Assembly (NCBI GenBank): GCA_022577435.1 | Contig: JAKOON010000066.1 | Location: 1,191,683-1,255,682 of the forward strand | DNA length: 64,000 nucleotides | Direction of reading: 5' to 3' | From: Embiotoca jacksoni | Taxonomy: Eukaryota; Chordata; Actinopteri; Embiotocidae | Shown here: in pieces, positions 1 through 9,907 of the stretch | Layout of the letters: every line of letters starts with the position of its first letter | How positions within the stretch are numbered: position 1 is the first letter of the stretch | Program-made: the position numbers and the translations under genes | The notes under the pieces: generated by a model | The model's input: the letters and a program-made list of their open reading frames with translations, nothing else | The model's database searches: none | What the model was told of the DNA's origin: nothing

Positions 1-172
1 CGTGACGTTGATGGAGGTCAGCTTTGAATGAGTCTTAAAAAAAACGGGACGTAACCGTTTCCTCTTTCTCTCTGAGGCCTTATTATCATTATTATTATGT
101 GTGTGTTGCACTCAGCTTGTAAAAGGAAGTACACTCGGATATTTTAGTCCCCTCTCAGGATGCCTGGGACAC

Positions 173-235
173 GCCCCCCCTGCCCCCCCCCCCCCGGGCC
201 CCCGGCCCCCCGGCCCCGCCCCCCTGCTGGTGTTA
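173..235. other. C-rich tract, G-quadruplex candidate on the minus strand
   Basis: Sixty bases with repeated C-runs of 5 to 13 (CCCCCCC, CCCGGCCCCCCGGCCCC). The minus strand therefore has more than four G-runs close together. Just downstream, at 316, is an AG|GTAGGC splice-donor-like site, so a noncoding upstream exon is conceivable but unproven. Confidence 0.4.
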
Positions 236-1339
236 ATCAGCCCGTGTCCACTGTGGTTCAGTGTGCGCTAGGCAGACAGCGTGGCTGCATGTGTGGATCG
301 TTTCTCCTTTTACAGGTAGGCGCTCATTTGTTTTAGTGATAGAAGAGGATTCAATATGATTTTCAAATGTTTTTATTAAGAATACATTGGTTTTTTTGTT
401 GTTTTTGTGACAAAGTCAGCCCGGTGTGAGTGAAGTCAGTCAGTGTTGTTGTTGTTGTTGTTAGGCCGATGCAGTGCTGCCGTCTTCCTCGTTCTCAGTC
501 TACTCAAACACCCAGAGGAGTATTAATCAACTTTAATGACCAATAAGGGAACAAATATTCATCAAAAGGAATCACGTGTCACCATCGTTTCCCACGACGG
601 TGCGTTCACGGTGACGACGGTTGACTCAGGAAGAAGAGGTTGTGGTTATCAGAAGTTTTTGAAAGATGATTTCTCTTAAATGAAACCTCTTAAATTACAA
701 TTCAAATAAATGAGTGTTTCTCAATATGAAACATTATTTGGGGTTTTAATTAATTGTACTTTCATTCACATACAGTCAATTTGAACACTTTATTTTCTTT
801 ATTCATTCTTCTTAATTTTACTATTATTAATATTATTTTAATAAATATATAAATCCGCTGTCTTCCACAATTCAAGCTTGGAAAGATTTGGACAACTTTT
901 TACTGTCTCAGCTAAAATCAAGTGATAACTGAACGGAATCTTTCTATTCAACGCTGGTGACCTCAGTGGTGTGTTCAGCCAATCACAGCGCAGAGACTGG
1001 AAACAGGTGGTGACCACCAGGGTATAACAACTAAACTGTCCTTATTTACAACGTATAACATCTTATAAAACAAATTAATCAGTGATGTATTGTTGGATTT
1101 CTTCCAAATAACAACATACATTATTTAGCTATTTGGCTTTCATCAACATTTCAAAAAAATTATGTATGGAGTCATGTACATTTTTTTATTTATAGCAATG
1201 AGCCCACAGAAAGTTATTTCCTCCCCCTCATTTTTGTTTTTGATTTAGCTCCTTTCAGATTTTGTTTTTCTGACCCTCAACTTTAGTGTTTTAGTTCAGT
1301 CTTGTCGTTTCCGGCAGCAGCAGGCTGCTGTAAAACCAG

Positions 1340-1375
1340 CTGTCCACTTCCTGTCCACTTCCTGTCCACTTCCTG
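1340..1375 (+). promoter_or_regulatory. Three tandem ETS-like sites (CACTTCCTG)
   Basis: An 11-bp unit, CTGTCCACTTC, is repeated three times, giving CACTTCCTG three times in register. CACTTCCTG is the reverse complement of the ETS-family consensus CAGGAAGTG. It lies 7.5 kb upstream of dgkz exon 1. Function is inferred only from the motif. Confidence 0.3.
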
Positions 1376-1694
1376 ACCAGCAGCAAACAGACACTGAGAG
1401 ACTATAGCAGCGGGGAAATTGAACAACTTAAAGAAATGCAAAAAGTTTTTCTCAGGACTTGTAATGTAACAACTACTTACAGTAAGCTAGATGGAATTAG
1501 TTTTTTGGTTATCTGTCTACTTTGGCCTGCTGGTCTTTTATTGTCATTGTAAGAGTCCAATAAGTTCATAAAGGATTGATTTATTGACATGGAATCAAAA
1601 AGGAGACGATAAAACTGAAACGTGGAGATAACTAAGCAACATTAAGGCTTACGGACGTTGTTGTTCCAATAATCACGTTAAAGCAAGACTCTGA

Positions 1695-2290
1695 TGTAAC
1701 GCACGTGATGTTTACTACTCCAGGAAGTAGTCGGACCCTTAGCAACCACCTAGCAACAGAGGATTTCTAGTCTCCAACTGAATAAATACAGAACATAGAA
1801 ACACTAAACTGATCAGCTAGTTCAGTCTGGTCGGAACAAAGATATCTGCTGAACAAAGATATCTGCTGAACAAAGATATCTGAGGAATAAAGATATCTGA
1901 AGAACAAAGATATCTGAGGAACAAAGATATCTGAAGAACAAAGATATCTGATGAACAAAGATATCTGAGGAACAAAGATATCTGAGGACATAACTAAGGA
2001 TGTTAAGTGCGTGACTATCCGTGGTGTTACGGTACGGGTGCTCGGAGCGACAAAAAGGACCAAAAGAGACCCGACTTCACCAAACGGGTCATTTAATAGA
2101 TCTATAACAAGTAGAAACTACATTATTTTACATACTATATGAAATTCTATTCTAATTCTATATTCCATTGAGAAGGTGGAGTGATATTTGTAGTGATGAG
2201 CAGCGGGATGTGATGATGATTTGTTCCAAATGTACAGTTGACCAATCAGATGTCTGGGGGCGGAGCTACTGGTTGTATTGTGTTTTGGTA
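1695..2290 (-). repeat. R2 interspersed repeat, with nine 17-bp units
   Basis: R2 family copy in reverse orientation. It runs from the TACTCCAGGAAGTAGT end, through a 17-bp minisatellite (ACAAAGATATCTGANGA, about nine units, 1838-1990), to the GGGGCGGAGCTAC end. Other copies lie at 24510, 26220, 30373 and 61505. The open frame across it comes from the minisatellite and is not a gene. Confidence 0.75.
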
Positions 2291-2481
2291 AAAGGATGTT
2301 ATGATTAATGTGTCTCTCTTCTATCTCATGATGTACGTTGTTGTTGTTGTTTAAAAAAAAATCTCTTTGTAAAGCTCGACGCCGTCCTCGTACATCCGCT
2401 TACTGCCTCTGTCGTTGAAAATCCCCCGAAACAGAGGTGCTGGGGATTATCATGAGGAAGATTACTGAGGTGCCTGTACGT

Positions 2482-2483
<2 letters not shown>

Positions 2484-2546
<63 letters not shown>
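2484..2546. repeat. (TG)n microsatellite
   Basis: Uninterrupted TG dinucleotide tract of about 31 units. Confidence 0.95.
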
Positions 2547-2547
<1 letters not shown>

Positions 2548-3562
2548 TTTCAGTCATCAGGGTCACATAAAAGCAGCTGTTTGGACTGAAAACATGTTCA
2601 GAGTGACAACAGAGAAGGAGAGAGGTGGTGAGCAAATCAGAAAGTTGTAATATCAAAGATGGACGCACCAAAACAAAGCGATTGTTGTCATATTTGTCAT
2701 TGTTTGCCATTTGAAGGAAACATTGCTATCAGTGTCTCGTACGACAGAGACAGTTAAATGTTGCGATAGTATCTGCATGGTTTGTAATTTCTGAGTTTAT
2801 ATTAGAGGCACCGATGTCAGTACGAGGAATTCATTTTATAAATAAGATTATTATGATTGTTTCTTTGATGCTACTCTATTTATGTCTCAGTAAAAGAGTG
2901 TTTTTGCATTTTGTCCCCCTCTAAACTTTAGGAAACTTGACAAGCAACAACAAAAATATTGTAGTGTAATTTCCCCCTTTATATAATAAAAAAAAAAAAT
3001 GAATTGAATACATAACATTTTAAATTCAGAATAAAGCTTTAATAAATAACACACTTTCTTTTTTTTTTTTATTACTAATCGATTAAACTATCTAGACTGC
3101 AGTATGGCTCAGATGGATGTTCTTTAAATCTTATTACAATATAGCACGTTATGCACAGAGCTCACTCTCATTGGGCGGCTAAAGATAGCTGTAAGTCCCG
3201 GTCTGGGTTGAACTCTTTAATGTGTGTTTGCATAGCTTTCCACTATTTTACATGTAAATATTTAACCCCCGTGTGCAGAGCTCTGGAAAGTCTCCCGCCC
3301 TCCCCCACAAACACTGACAAAGCCTCCTCATTCTTTCCACGAAGTTCACCTGAGCCGAGTACACATTCACAAACGGTCATCTGATGAATGAAAGGCCTTT
3401 TTTTTCTTCCTCTAAGAAACACTTTTAGCTTTCCAGCACTCATATATCATCACAGACATAGTAAACTTGCATATATTATATTTTTTATATATAGGACTTC
3501 CATTATTTATGGCCTGTTTAGTCTATGAGTCATTCTATTGACAGATATTTTTTGTTTAACAA
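2547..3562. other. Intergenic, no gene seen
   Basis: AT-rich with A- and T-runs. Short open frames here have no recognisable similarity or splice context. Confidence 0.4.
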
Positions 3563-4086
3563 GTGTTCGTAGCTTCAGGTCTGAAAAATGATGAAGGCCG
3601 AAGTGTCTTCAGCTGCAATACCAGCGAGTGCCACTAGAGGTCGGCTCCAAAAAGCCTCCGGCTCCACAGACTCCCATTCAACTTCTCTCATCAAATCCAA
3701 AGTGAATAAAATGTGTCCATCAGTTATCTCGGTGTTGTTAGCTAAAGTCACTCCTTCTTATTAGTTTTCTGGAGGTCCATCTGAAAATAATCCCTCATTC
3801 ATTAGAAAAGAAGATTCAAGAAGACCTGTTTTTGGGGGCGTGTCTGTTTGATTGACAGGCCTGTGGTGCAGTCAGGTTACAGCTGTCGGTGGGCGGGACG
3901 TAGTATCGTCAGGTTTCCAATCACATCGGTCAGATCCACCGCTGGCTCCTCCCCCAGCTCATCCAAATATGGTCACTTCCTGCTCTAAACCAGCAAGATG
4001 GTGACGGACAGAATCTGAACTGGAGGATTCATAACATTCACAAACCGACGGGTGAAGTCACCGTTGGTTACCGCTTGGTAACTCCA
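3563..4086 (+). repeat. R1 interspersed repeat, near full length
   Basis: R1 family copy. It begins GTTCGTAGCTTCAGGTCTG and runs through CCACTAGAGGTCGGCTCC, GGGGGCGTGTCTGTTTGATT and TGGTCACTTCCTGCTC to GATTCATAACATTCACAAAC. About 13 copies, in both orientations, lie in this window. No clear terminal inverted repeats or transposase are seen, so the class is unknown. Confidence 0.8.
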
Positions 4087-4502
4087 GGCCAGTTTACGAG
4101 GATCTTTAGCACGACGGATAATTACCCTTTTTTTTGTTTAGTTTTTCTGTCTGCTCATTTGTTTGTCAGCAGCATTATGGGAAAACTGCTGGCCTGATTT
4201 TTATGAAACTTGGTGGAAAGGTGTAGATCGGGCAAATAAGACCGAGACCCTGTTACATCTTTAAAGTGGATCCGAAACAGTGCAGATCCACGAATTATTT
4301 TTCACTCACCAAATGCCATTTTACGATCCAGCAGATCGCATTAAAGTGCAGTAGTGACAAAACCAGCTATTCAAGAAACACTATGCAGTGTTTCCCAGAG
4401 GCGGAAATGTTTTTAAAGGACACATCTGGTGTTCGCTTTGAAGGTCTCCGTGTCCCAGAATCCATCTCTCTAGCTGCATGTTTTAAAAATGCTAAATGGA
4501 TG

Positions 4503-4540
4503 AGCGTGTCTATTTCACGCTTTGCTGTGATATACGGGGT
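4503..4540 (+). repeat. Solo end of the MITE at 4720-5137
   Basis: Contains GTCTATTTCACGCTTTG followed by a CGTGATA-like end, in the same orientation as the right end of the adjacent MITE. It is a fragment of the same family. Confidence 0.5.
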
Positions 4541-4719
4541 TGTATTTTGACACACAACAGGTACACAGTTGTGTTTAAATGTATCACTTGAGTCAATCTT
4601 AAACTCCCTGAGACAGAAAGTGAAAGTCATCCAGAGAGTTATATTTAACTGTGTTAACAAACTGATCAGAAATAAGTAGAGATTCTGGAGAGAGTCCATC
4701 AGAACAGTGGGAACACGAA

Positions 4720-5137
4720 ACGGGCAACCAGTCGCAAAGCGTGAAATAGACCCGCTTTGGCCTGTCTAAGTGGGAGGGTTACATGTTTTGAAAGCGTGAA
4801 ACTGACGTGCACGTGAATGTCATGTGACGTGGGATCATGTGATCAAGGTCCCGCAACGGAGGCAACAAAGGACATTTTTTCACGGTCATAGGAGGTGGAA
4901 GGAGTGGCATTAGTCACAGACAGCCAGGCGGGTCAATGAGGTTCAAATCTGAATTTTGTGGATTTTTTTTAACCCCATCCACGTGTTTTAGCTATAAATT
5001 TCCTTTTCCTGTAAGTCACATGACTCTACGCATGCAGCAGGTTTTAAGTTTGGCCCACTACAGGAAAACATTTAACTCTCACGCCTTTACAGGCCAAAGC
5101 GGGTCTATTTCACGCTTTGTCGTGATACCGGGTTGAA
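4720..5137. mobile_element. MITE of about 420 bp with about 60-bp inverted ends
   Basis: The left end (4733-4765, AAAGCGTGAAATAGACCCGC in the middle) and the right end (5090-5123) are reverse complements with only one or two differences. Similarity extends more weakly to about 60 bp. There is no coding capacity, so it is a non-autonomous DNA element. A shorter relative lies at 34822-34938. Confidence 0.7.
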
Positions 5138-5422
5138 TTGGGTACAATAGATAAAAAATGTTACAGCATTGACATCGGTTTGATTTCAGTCTGTTTTATT
5201 TCAGTCTTCTGCGTCCTTCAGTTCCTTCTCGGTTGACACAAAGACACTCTTCAGGAAAACGTCCCCTCGTCTTCACATGAAGACTGAAATACTGTACGTG
5301 TCACCGTGTTGACATGCAAATACGCAGAGTACTATCATCGCATCTCTCCCTCACCTTCCCCCATAATGGTCGGGGATTATCATCGTAGACGGCAGCTGTT
5401 ACGTAACAGCAGCACACAAACA

Positions 5423-5425
<3 letters not shown>

Positions 5426-5505
<80 letters not shown>
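5426..5505. repeat. (CA)n microsatellite
   Basis: Uninterrupted CA tract of 40 units. Confidence 0.95.
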
Positions 5506-5506
<1 letters not shown>

Positions 5507-6446
5507 GTGGTGGAAAAACACATAGTCGTAAAATAGTTGTTTCGCGGTAAAGGGAATAATCTGCTAAGCTTTCCGTATTTGCACTATAAGCAGGGACATG
5601 TAAACACATCATAGGTTGACGTGTGCTGGATTTCTGAGGCCAACATCAATACGTGAGCGTTATTAACGTAAACGTTTTTGGTACGCAGCACTTAACGTTG
5701 TTTGTTGAAGGATTGCGGAGTAGTTATGGAGTGAAAAAAAAAAAATCTAACCGAGTATTCTCTGTTGGATAAATAGCTTAAAATGTTTCTTTTCTGAAGC
5801 ATTAATCTGACAAAGAAAAGATGCTGTGGTCGCGTTTATTCGTTTTCAGTGAGTTTTTTTTAAAAAGATTTTCCTATAACTCGGAGCAACGGTGCTGCGT
5901 GGGCCGAAGTAGAAGCCACAATCCGAATCACAGGGTGGCATCACATGACATATTTTTTTTCACTTACTTTAATATTTGGTATTAGGCCTGCTAAATACCA
6001 TACATGTTAATCCTGGACCGTCTGTACTGTGGGACTTCCTGTTGCTATCGCGCTGTGGATTTATCTAAGTCTCATAAATGTTGGGTACACCAACACTAAC
6101 TCTCTCTGGACAGTGGCAAATTTTTTATTTGTCACATTCTTTCGTTCTAATTTTGTACATAAAGTGTTGTTTCAGGCGTTGTAGTTTGTGAGAGGCTTCG
6201 GCTACTCGTCGTAGTTTTGGAAATATATCCAGACGTATCGTGGTTGCGGTGACAGATCTGGGTTTCATAGGAGAGTGGAGCGTTGGCCTCAGCAGACGTC
6301 TGCGCTCTCCTAGTGCCCTCGTCGCTTCATTTATTATCAATCCAGCCGTTCAGTAATCGGTGCTGGTCAGAGTGAAGCTTTTGTCTCTGTTGTCGTCCTC
6401 CACGTCTTTGTGTTAGTTTATAGACGGTTGTCTGCTTCTTAGAGAA
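5506..6446. other. Intergenic, no gene recognised
   Basis: A minus-strand open frame at 6125-6340 encodes a basic 71-residue peptide (ending QHFMYKIRTKECDK). It has no recognisable domain or splice context. Probably repeat-derived or chance. Confidence 0.35.
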
Positions 6447-6757
6447 ACGGCTCCATAGACTCCCATTCAACTTCTCTCATCAAATCCAAAGTGAATCAAA
6501 TGTGTCCATCAGTTATCTCGGTGTTGTTAGCTAAAGTCACTCCTTCTTATTAGTTTTCTGGAGGTCCATCTGAAAATAATCCCTCATTCATTAGAAAAGA
6601 AGATTCAAGAAGACCTGTTTTTGGGGGCGTGTCTGTTTGATTGACAGGCCTGTGGTGCAGTCAGGTTACAGCTATCGGTGGGCGGGACGTAGCATCGTCA
6701 TGGTTTCCAATCAGATTGGTCAGATCCACCGCTGGCTCCTCCCCCAGCTCCCTCTGG
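6447..6757 (+). repeat. R1 repeat, lacking its first ~120 bp
   Basis: Starts at GGCTCCATAGACTCCCATTC and runs to GGCTCCTCCCCCAGCTC, so both ends are missing compared with the copy at 3563. Confidence 0.75.
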
Positions 6758-8831
6758 TGTGAATGAGCATGTTTCTTGTTTAATATTTAAGCATCTTGTT
6801 TCGTAAGTGACACAACAAAATCTACCTCACTATGCTATTTATCCATAAAAAAGAGAAAAAAAAAGAATATAAATAGCCGCCATTGCATCTTTATGAATAG
6901 TCCTCCAAAGGCTTCGACCTACAACAGCAAAACCAAGGGATGATTCATGGTCACCTGAGGCAGCACTAGCCTAACCTAGCCTGATCTTAAAGTTAAAGTC
7001 TCCCAAACCCAAACTGAGAGTCGGTTCCACAGGAGAGGGAACCTCAAAGCTAAGCCTTTTTGGACCGGTGGATAAATTGAGTGTCACAACTCCACAAAAC
7101 AAGTTATTTCACTATCAGAATTTGATCCATTTTGGTCTGATAACATTGGAAAAGTCTAGAAGAACCACGTGATTTGAATTATTTCAACCTTCAAGGTCAG
7201 CATTTCTCTGTGAAGCATCAGAGTTCAGATTTGTTGTTTTCTCAGTTTACCTTCAGCTTGTACTTCTGCGAGATGCAGCATAAATTGATATGTGCAAACT
7301 CAGCAAAATCTGCTCCTCCAAATACCTCAGGGTGACACACTTCTGTTTCTACGCTATAAGATGTTTTACCATCCAGCCTCGGAAACGCAACAGAAAAACA
7401 GAGTGACTTTGTCCTTCAGTAGTTTTTAAAACTGGAGGCCCAGAAATTCATCAGGATTTAATACTTATTTCATTTTATTATTGCGTTTGTATTTTCATGG
7501 TCACTTATCAAGAAGCATTAACATAAGACCTGCTGATATTTCTACCACGAGCTGATGAGACTTTTCTGTTATATTGGAGAAAAGTGAAAAACAAGATGTC
7601 CTAAATAATGATATTCTGCTGAATATGATTCTTAATTCGTTTTTATGTTTAACCACATTGAAATGATTTGTCCAAAATAAAATTATTTTCCGTTTTCTAG
7701 CTTCCCTTTATCTGTTTTAATTTAATCTTATTATTATTATTATTATTATTATTATCTTGTCAACTGATAACTTTTATTAAACATCTGACGTCAGTGAAAA
7801 TGAAAATAGGGTTAAAATCTAATCTGTCGCCGTTCTCATGATTGTGTTTTAATGTGTCAGTGGATTTTCATATTTCAGAATATTACAGAATTGATTAAAT
7901 GAAAGAGTTTCACACGTTTTCCACATGTTACAACATCTGAATAACAAAATATGTGGAAGAGTTTTCACATTGGCTTCCCACATTACAGCATAAAAATATT
8001 CCAAAAACACGTTTCCAATGTGCCGAATCACATGTGATCAGGAGTTTTTGCACATGTAAAAGTGAGGAAGATGTAATCAGAGTATTTTTTGCTGTCATTC
8101 ATGAGCTCTAAAATAAATCCTCTTGTTCTGTTCACGTGTTGAACTACGGCTTTATTAGGGATATGTATATATATATATATATATTTTTTTTTTTACATTG
8201 ACGAGCGCTGAGATTGAACATCATCACCACGACCCTCTCTGGGCTAAAAAAAAACTATTAACTAAGATAACAGATAACATGTCTTTAAACTTCTACTTTA
8301 AACTAACCGGTTTAATAATAATAATAAACTTTATTTGTAGAGCACTTTTCATACAAGAAATGCAGCTCAAAGTGCTTCACAGCAAGAAAATTACATATAA
8401 ACAGATTCAAAGAAACATTTAAAAAAAGAAAAGAGATGCATAAGAAGGTTTAAATTAATAACGCTAAGTTTTTACTGTGTAATTGGTTGTGCCAAAAAAA
8501 AAAATTACAAAATGCTGTAACAGTAGTGCGATGAGTGTTACTATCCGCTGTAGAAGCAGGGCATGCTGGGTAATGCCAGCGGTTTTGATTTGAGTGACTT
8601 TGAACGAAGCAGCACTGCATCAGGAATCCAGTTTTTATTATAAAGTTTTATTAAGTTTGTTTAGTGGAAAGAAATGTGCTTTAGTTTTAAAGGATTTGAT
8701 TTTCCCTCCTCAGCATTTCTAGAGGATAATGGGAGAAGAGATGAAGTGAACCCACCTCCCGTCGGATTAACATGTTTAATATCTGACCTTTGACCTCGGC
8801 GTCAGAGCTAGCGGGGAAACGTCCCTCTCCG
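6758..8831. other. Region 5' of dgkz exon 1
   Basis: AT-rich, with a (TTA)n tract at 7728-7755 and TA repeats near 8165. At 8305-8425 is a tail-like repeat with CTTTATTTGTAGAGCACTTT and CAAAGTGCTTCACAG, motifs common at the 3' ends of teleost LINE-type repeats. The transcription start of dgkz is not evident. Confidence 0.4.
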
Positions 8832-8885
8832 ATGCCACGCGTCCGTTTCAGTGTGACGAACCTCGCGCTGCTCTTTGAGACATGA
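8832..8885 (+). CDS. Candidate uORF, 17 codons, overlapping the dgkz start
   Basis: An ATG at 8832 opens 17 codons (MPRVRFSVTNLALLFET) and stops at TGA 8883-8885. This stop overlaps both dgkz start candidates: ATGA with the ATG at 8882, and TGATG with the ATG at 8885. The arrangement suits termination-reinitiation control of dgkz translation. It is only real if the transcript starts upstream of 8832, which the sequence does not show. Confidence 0.4.
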   Translation: MPRVRFSVTNLALLFET

Positions 8886-9795
8886 TGGATTTCTTCTTCC
8901 AGCGTCGCTTCGGTCGGCGCCACAAAGCCAAGAAGCCGCCCGCCGGCGCCGCAGTTCAGACCAGCAAAGCCAGGAGGCGCTCCAGCGTCGGGCTGCCCTC
9001 CGTGACGTTGGTGCAGTCCAGACGCTCCTCCGTCGGTCTGCCTCCGGTGGGTCCCGACCAGCGCCGGCGGCCCAGCGCGGGCCTGCTGGTGGCCAGCGGA
9101 CAGAGACGGCAGTCCGCCGCCGAGCCGGGATCCTCCGAGGCAGCAGGGGGCGCCGTCAGGAGGGGAAGACGAGCCTCCCGCGTTCGCCGCGGGCTGGCGG
9201 TCCGATACCGACGCCCCTCCAGAGTCAAATCTATCGAACCGCACTTACTCGGATCGTCCATGCTGCTGGCGAGTGTGGTCCAGATGGGCGGGGGTTTCAC
9301 GGAGAAGGAGGAGGAAGAGGAGGAGGAAGAGGATGTCTCTTCCTTCTGCTCTGAGTCGGACGGAGAAGAAGAAGAAGAAGAAGTCCAGAACAGAATGAAT
9401 GAAATCGGCTTCAAGCCAACAGCTCAGTTACACCTAACGAGGTCGCTGATGATGGAGAACAGCAAAGCCCGCCCCTTGCTCCGCCCCCCTCGCTGCCTGA
9501 GGCGAAACTCCTCCCACCTCCTCCAGGCCGAGTCGGCGTTCCCGAGCAGCGAGACACGTTACGGCGTGTACGGCCGGTACAGCCCGCAAGGTAAACGCCA
9601 CAGCGCTCCCAACAAACCCATCCAGACGTCGGCCACCAGCCCCAGTCTGGGTCTGACCTCTGACCTCAGACCAGCTGCAGATGTGACCTCATCTGGATCT
9701 GGACTCCAGAAGAGCTGCTCGTCACCGCTGGACGGACACGAGGAGGAGAGCATTTATTATGATCCGTATCTGGAGACGTGGGAGAACTTCCTGTT
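8882..9795 (+). CDS. dgkz: dgkz exon 1 (N-terminal region, residues 1-304)
   Basis: Open from ATG 8882; an in-frame TGA at 8876 excludes an upstream start. The second ATG (8885) has the better context (A at -3, G at +4) and gives MDFFFQRRF, which aligns with the long zeta isoform start, so 8885 may be the true start. The region holds repeated basophilic motifs (ARRRSSVGLP, SRRSSVGLP, QRRRPSAGL, QRRQSA), then two glutamate runs around SSFCSESDG, then RRNSSHLL. The donor is GTATGT at 9796. It leaves phase 2 and gives ENFLL-KAIAKSGL at the junction. A GTAACA four bases on would put the next exon out of frame. A 100-bp CA repeat starts 8 bases after the exon. Confidence 0.9.
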
Positions 9796-9839
9796 GTATG
9801 TAACACACGCACACACACACACACACACGCGCACACACG

Positions 9840-9907
<68 letters not shown>

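Larger units (their letters stand above)
1..1694. other. Upstream intergenic DNA, no gene seen
   Basis: AT-rich sequence with no recognisable exon. It holds the C-rich tract and the tandem ETS-like sites listed separately. Confidence 0.5.

Noticed and set aside
1838..1990. Regular 17-bp array considered as a CRISPR array
   Set aside because: Units are contiguous with no spacers, and the block lies inside a dispersed fish repeat.
8687..9414. Minus-strand frames opposite dgkz exon 1
   Set aside because: They are shadows of the GC-rich coding exon; the + strand frame matches DGK zeta.
9666..9904. Cys/Val and Thr/His repeat proteins
   Set aside because: They are translations of CA/TG microsatellites, here and near 2500, 5450, 13300, 20250, 27100 and 56700.
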